DNA from: Clostridiales bacterium UBA8153
Lineage (GTDB): Bacteria; Bacillota; Sulfobacillia; UBA8153
Direction: 5' to 3'
Length of the DNA: 8,355 bases
Assembly (NCBI GenBank): GCA_003449495.1
Contig: DMHJ01000163.1
Location: 1-8,355 of the forward strand
In this document: piece after piece, positions 6,170 to 8,355 of the stretch
Layout of the letters: each line of letters opens with the position of its first letter
Position numbering within the stretch: position 1 is the first letter of the stretch
Made by a program: the position numbers and the translations under genes
Notes under the pieces: model-generated
Databases searched by the model: none
What the model saw: the letters and a program-made list of their open reading frames with translations, nothing else
Told to the model about the DNA's origin: nothing

Positions 6170-6463
6170 GAAGGCGTGGCCAGAAGGCTGAAATCCCTAT
6201 CGGCGTTTAACAGTTCGGTCACTAGCGATCCGTTATGGCCGGGACGATCTCTCGGAACACCCGCGACCTCTCGAGGCCTTGGTTCACGGCAATCTGGTAG
6301 GTAGCCACCCGGGAAAACGCTGCAAGTACTGCCGGACTGCCACACACTCCAGGGTTTGGAAGTTGTCAGACCGTATGGACATGACCTGAAAAAGTCCGCA
6401 AGCGTGGTAGCGAGGCGGACGACGTCGTGGCAATCTGGAGGTGTAGGGCGAGGAGGGTGCGAG
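6170..6463 (+). other. Spacer before the ADP-ribosylglycohydrolase gene
   Basis: No gene with a good start is visible. One plus-strand frame is open from 6192 to a TGA at 6387-6389 (65 codons) and encodes GSHPGKRCKYCRTATHSRVW, with a CxxC pair, but has no ATG near its beginning; TTG 6279 is the only plausible start. It may be a remnant or a chance frame. GGCAATCTGG occurs as a direct repeat at 6288-6297 and 6429-6438. Confidence 0.4.
6451..6457 (+). promoter_or_regulatory. Ribosome binding site deciding the hydrolase start
   Basis: AGGAGGG lies six bases before ATG 6464. The frame is open upstream to 6356, but that extension has no such site and precedes the conserved family N-terminus. Confidence 0.85.
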
Positions 6464-7318
6464 ATGCTCGGAGCAATCATCGGCGACATCGTAGGGTCGC
6501 GCTTTGAATTCAATAATCACAGAAGCAAGGACTTTGAACTGTTCGGTGACGGCTGCGTTGCGACCGACGACAGCATAATGACCCTCGCCGTAGCAAAGGC
6601 GATCATGGAAACTGCCAAGGGAAAAGTTCCTGGCAGTCAGCGTTATGACCACGACTTTCACTCCGCGCTGTCCGGCCTGACCGTCAAGTATATGCAGGAA
6701 ATCGGTCGTAAGTATCCAAACTGCGGCTTCGGTGGGATGTTCTATCGGTGGGTGTTCAGCGACAGCCCTGAGCCATATAACAGCTTCGGTAACGGAGCGG
6801 CAATGCGGGTCAGTCCCGCTGGCTTTGCGTCAGCCACCGAGTGGGAAGCGGAACAGCTGGCCGAAACGGTCACCGCCGTTACCCACGACCATGAAGAGGG
6901 CATCAAAGGTGCCACTGCCACGGCAGTCGCTATCCATCTTGCGCGGAAAGGTGCAACGAAGAGAGAAATCCGCGATAGAATAGTCCGCGACTACTATCCG
7001 CTCGGCTTCAAGATTGACGATATCCGCGCCTCATACCGCTTTGATGAAACCTGCCAGGGAACCGTGCCGCAGGCGATTGAGTGTTTCCTCGAATCCACAT
7101 CGTTTGAGGATACTATTCGCACGGCTGTTTCTCTAGGCGGCGACAGCGATACCATCGCCGCCATCGCCGGCGCCATCGCCGAGGCTTACTACGGCGTTCC
7201 TAACGACATAAAGGCAAGAGCCCTTTCCTACTTGGATAAGGAACTTCTGGCAATATACAACGAATGGCAGGAGTTCGCTCCGCCAAATTGCGAACAGTTC
7301 CAAGTGCTGGCGAAATAG
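6464..7318 (+). CDS. ADP-ribosylglycohydrolase family protein (DraG/ARH type)
   Basis: A 284-residue protein. It begins MLGAIIGDIVGSRFE, the usual first helix of the family (GDIVGS at residues 7-12). The dinuclear metal site motifs are all visible: TDDS at 34-37 and GGDSDT at 225-230, with GNGAAMR at 109-115 and THDHEEGIKGA at 140-150 forming the substrate pocket. Known relatives hydrolyse ADP-ribose from arginine or other acceptors on proteins, or from nucleic acids; DraG reactivates nitrogenase reductase. All key residues are present, so an active enzyme is likely, but the acceptor is unknown and no ADP-ribosyltransferase gene is in the window. The chain ends EQFQVLAK and then TAG at 7316-7318; the same frame continues into a DUF6508-like segment, suggesting that the parent protein was longer. 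The lower GC compared with tldD/tldE suggests acquisition. Confidence 0.9.
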   Translation: MLGAIIGDIVGSRFEFNNHRSKDFELFGDGCVATDDSIMTLAVAKAIMETAKGKVPGSQRYDHDFHSALSGLTVKYMQEIGRKYPNCGFGGMFYRWVFSDSPEPYNSFGNGAAMRVSPAGFASATEWEAEQLAETVTAVTHDHEEGIKGATATAVAIHLARKGATKREIRDRIVRDYYPLGFKIDDIRASYRFDETCQGTVPQAIECFLESTSFEDTIRTAVSLGGDSDTIAAIAGAIAEAYYGVPNDIKARALSYLDKELLAIYNEWQEFAPPNCEQFQVLAK

Positions 7319-7333
7319 ACAGATACACTGTCT
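7317..7333 (+). repeat. Stem-loop overlapping the hydrolase stop codon
   Basis: AGACAG at 7317-7322 and CTGTCT at 7328-7333 are perfect inverted repeats around the five-base loop ATACA. The stem starts at the second base of the TAG. It is too short and lacks the T-tract of a terminator. It could affect termination or be coincidental. Confidence 0.45.
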
Positions 7334-7342
7334 GACCGAACA

Positions 7343-7669
7343 GTGGTTGGCGGTTACGCAGTCAATTATGTGGACGGTTTGCCGTTGGGTGAGTTTGAGA
7401 TGGAATGGATTGGCACGAAGTTCTCTCGTCCTCAATACGGCGACGTACTTACCGGTGTGGCCATAGAATCGAGTCTTGGCCAGCTAGCAGGCAGAGACGT
7501 AAGCGACCCTGATGCGGAGCACGTTCTTGCTCTGAATACCTCCGCATTTCGTCATGACCACTGCAACGAAGGCGTTCCCATGGAGTACTTCCGCTCCGGC
7601 GCGATAATGCAATGGCTGAAACGCCTGAAGCTTTTTGGAGATGGATTTGAGGACAAGCGAGGCAGATGA
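7343..7669 (+). CDS. DUF6508-like module, probably the detached C-terminal domain of the hydrolase
   Basis: Read from GTG 7343 this is 108 residues ending at TGA 7667-7669. It contains YGDVLTGVAIE (residues 32-42), RDVSDPDAEHVLAL (51-64) and an EYFRSGAIMQWLKRLK tail (81-96). From memory these resemble DUF6508 proteins, which have a YGDIL segment, DVS..DA and a C-terminal F-x-x-G-x-x-x-x-WL-x-RL. The biochemical function of that family is unknown to me. No Shine-Dalgarno site precedes GTG 7343; ATG 7400 would drop the first 19 residues. The frame is continuous with the upstream hydrolase except for the TAG at 7316, and codons 7319-7342 also read through without a stop. The more likely reading is therefore one ADP-ribosylglycohydrolase-DUF6508 fusion interrupted by a nonsense codon. 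If translated separately it would depend on reinitiation after the hydrolase stop. Confidence 0.55.
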   Translation: MVGGYAVNYVDGLPLGEFEMEWIGTKFSRPQYGDVLTGVAIESSLGQLAGRDVSDPDAEHVLALNTSAFRHDHCNEGVPMEYFRSGAIMQWLKRLKLFGDGFEDKRGR

Positions 7670-7672
7670 AGA

Positions 7673-8355
7673 ATGAGCCACATCCCTGACAACATTATCA
7701 TCATCCACCCCGATTTCGAGAAATTGAAAGCCGAGGTCGAGACATTACGGACAGAGCTCTCAATGTTCATTCTTGAGAGGGACAACTTGCTGTACCAAGA
7801 ATGTAAGAATATCGAGATGGCATATATGCTCTCGGTCGGCGCGCTACAATATAAGGCTTATGAGAATGAGTGTGCTATCCTGCGCCTAAAGCGAAAAGTC
7901 GAATTGATACAGGCGAAAAGGAACCGGCAAGAAAAGATCATCCTCTCCATAATTGAAGCGATTCTCGATGCTGAGTTTGCCGAGTATAAGGCCAAGTTGG
8001 ATGAGCAGATAAGGAAGATGAACGAGGCTCTCGAAAGGAGCAAAGGAGAAAGGCTGACCGAGGCGGAGTCTCGTGAACTCAAGAAGCTGTATCGTGCCAT
8101 TGTTAAGGCACTTCACCCTGATCTGGACCCTGACTTGAGTAACGAGAGGTTGAAGCTGTTCTATAATGCGGTCGGAGCGTATGAACTTGGTGACCTTGAA
8201 GGATTGCGGATTATCAGCACCATGGTTGCAGAGCCGGCTGTACCAGATGAGAAGGCAGAAGGGCTTGTGTTCCTGATGAAGGAAAAGGAGAGGCTCACAA
8301 GGCTGATTCAGAGCGTAAAGAGCGGAATTGACCATATCAAGTCGGAGTACCCTTA
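7673..8355 (+). CDS. Coiled-coil protein with J-domain-like segment (3' end beyond the window)
   Basis: Open from ATG 7673 to the right edge, 227 codons without a stop. It follows the previous stop by three bases, so it is probably cotranscribed; only a weak GAGG precedes it. Residues about 13-125 are charged and helical (ECKNIEMAYML, then CAILRLKRKVELIQAKRNRQ) and likely form long coiled coils. Residues 137-182 read LKKLYRAIVKALHPDLDPDL and continue to AVGAYELGDLEGLRII. This resembles helices II and III of a J domain with the HPD tripeptide at 148-150, the motif by which DnaJ-type proteins stimulate Hsp70. A second charged helical segment follows from about 190. There are no glycine-rich, zinc-finger or membrane segments. 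The combination suggests a specialised co-chaperone rather than housekeeping DnaJ. GC is the lowest in the window (45% in the line 7861-7920). Confidence 0.75.
   Translation, partial: MSHIPDNIIIIHPDFEKLKAEVETLRTELSMFILERDNLLYQECKNIEMAYMLSVGALQYKAYENECAILRLKRKVELIQAKRNRQEKIILSIIEAILDAEFAEYKAKLDEQIRKMNEALERSKGERLTEAESRELKKLYRAIVKALHPDLDPDLSNERLKLFYNAVGAYELGDLEGLRIISTMVAEPAVPDEKAEGLVFLMKEKERLTRLIQSVKSGIDHIKSEYP

Noticed and set aside
6356..6463. Upstream extension of the ADP-ribosylglycohydrolase frame
   Set aside because: The conserved family start MLGAIIGD is at 6464 with AGGAGGG six bases before it.
6166..6513. Minus-strand frame of 115 codons in the spacer before the hydrolase
   Set aside because: It overlaps the hydrolase start and its ribosome site, has no recognisable motif and no Shine-Dalgarno site.
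7316..7318. TAG as a pyrrolysine codon
   Set aside because: Most genes in the window end normally in TAG and neither domain is a methylamine methyltransferase; a nonsense change or sequence error is simpler.
6464..8355. DarT/DarG toxin-antitoxin system
   Set aside because: DarG has a macro domain and DarT is a transferase; neither is visible. The enzyme here is a DraG/ARH-type hydrolase.
1..8355. CRISPR arrays, tRNA or rRNA genes, transposases
   Set aside because: No regularly spaced repeats, no cloverleaf-like segments and no transposase motifs were found on either strand by eye.

Overview
The window looks like chromosome from a GC-rich, low-temperature-independent Gram-positive anaerobe of the Clostridia / Peptococcaceae / Moorella type. 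This is inferred from very strong Shine-Dalgarno sites (AAAGGAGGG, GGAGGG, AGGAGGG), the mix of gene families (CsoR, an RseC-like protein, a CopZ-like chaperone, a helicase-associated domain protein, TldD/TldE), and high GC in the left two thirds. No rRNA or marker gene is present, so the taxonomic call is tentative.

Left part (1-5382), compact housekeeping-type DNA. A plus-strand operon begins with a CsoR-type copper-sensing repressor cut by the left edge, then an RseC/SoxR-reducing-system-type membrane protein, then a CopZ-like HMA metallochaperone, with gaps of only 11 and 4 bases. It converges on a minus-strand gene for a 509-residue helicase-associated protein that has no motor domain; the two stop codons share one CTAG. 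A divergent spacer with two hairpins separates that gene from tldD-tldE, which overlap by 7 bases and encode the two subunits of the TldD/TldE zinc protease.

Middle part (5383-6463), about 1.1 kb with no large gene. It holds two clear stem-loops, a small well-ribosome-bound 37-codon cysteine peptide gene with a plausible promoter, and possibly a second cysteine-pair reading frame.

Right part (6464-8355), lower in GC (one 60-base line counted at 45% in the last gene, against 72% for one line in tldE), probably accessory. It carries an ADP-ribosylglycohydrolase with all expected metal-binding motifs, a DUF6508-like module, and a coiled-coil protein with a J-domain-like HPD segment running off the right edge. 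The most notable observation is that the hydrolase and the DUF6508-like module lie in the same reading frame with only one TAG between them. That TAG falls exactly where the family-like motif F-x-V-L-x-K-Y would put its tyrosine, so this looks like a two-domain protein split by a nonsense codon (or by a sequencing error or recoding). Together with the J-domain protein this suggests a cassette combining reversal of ADP-ribosylation with chaperone recruitment; its function is not known from the sequence.
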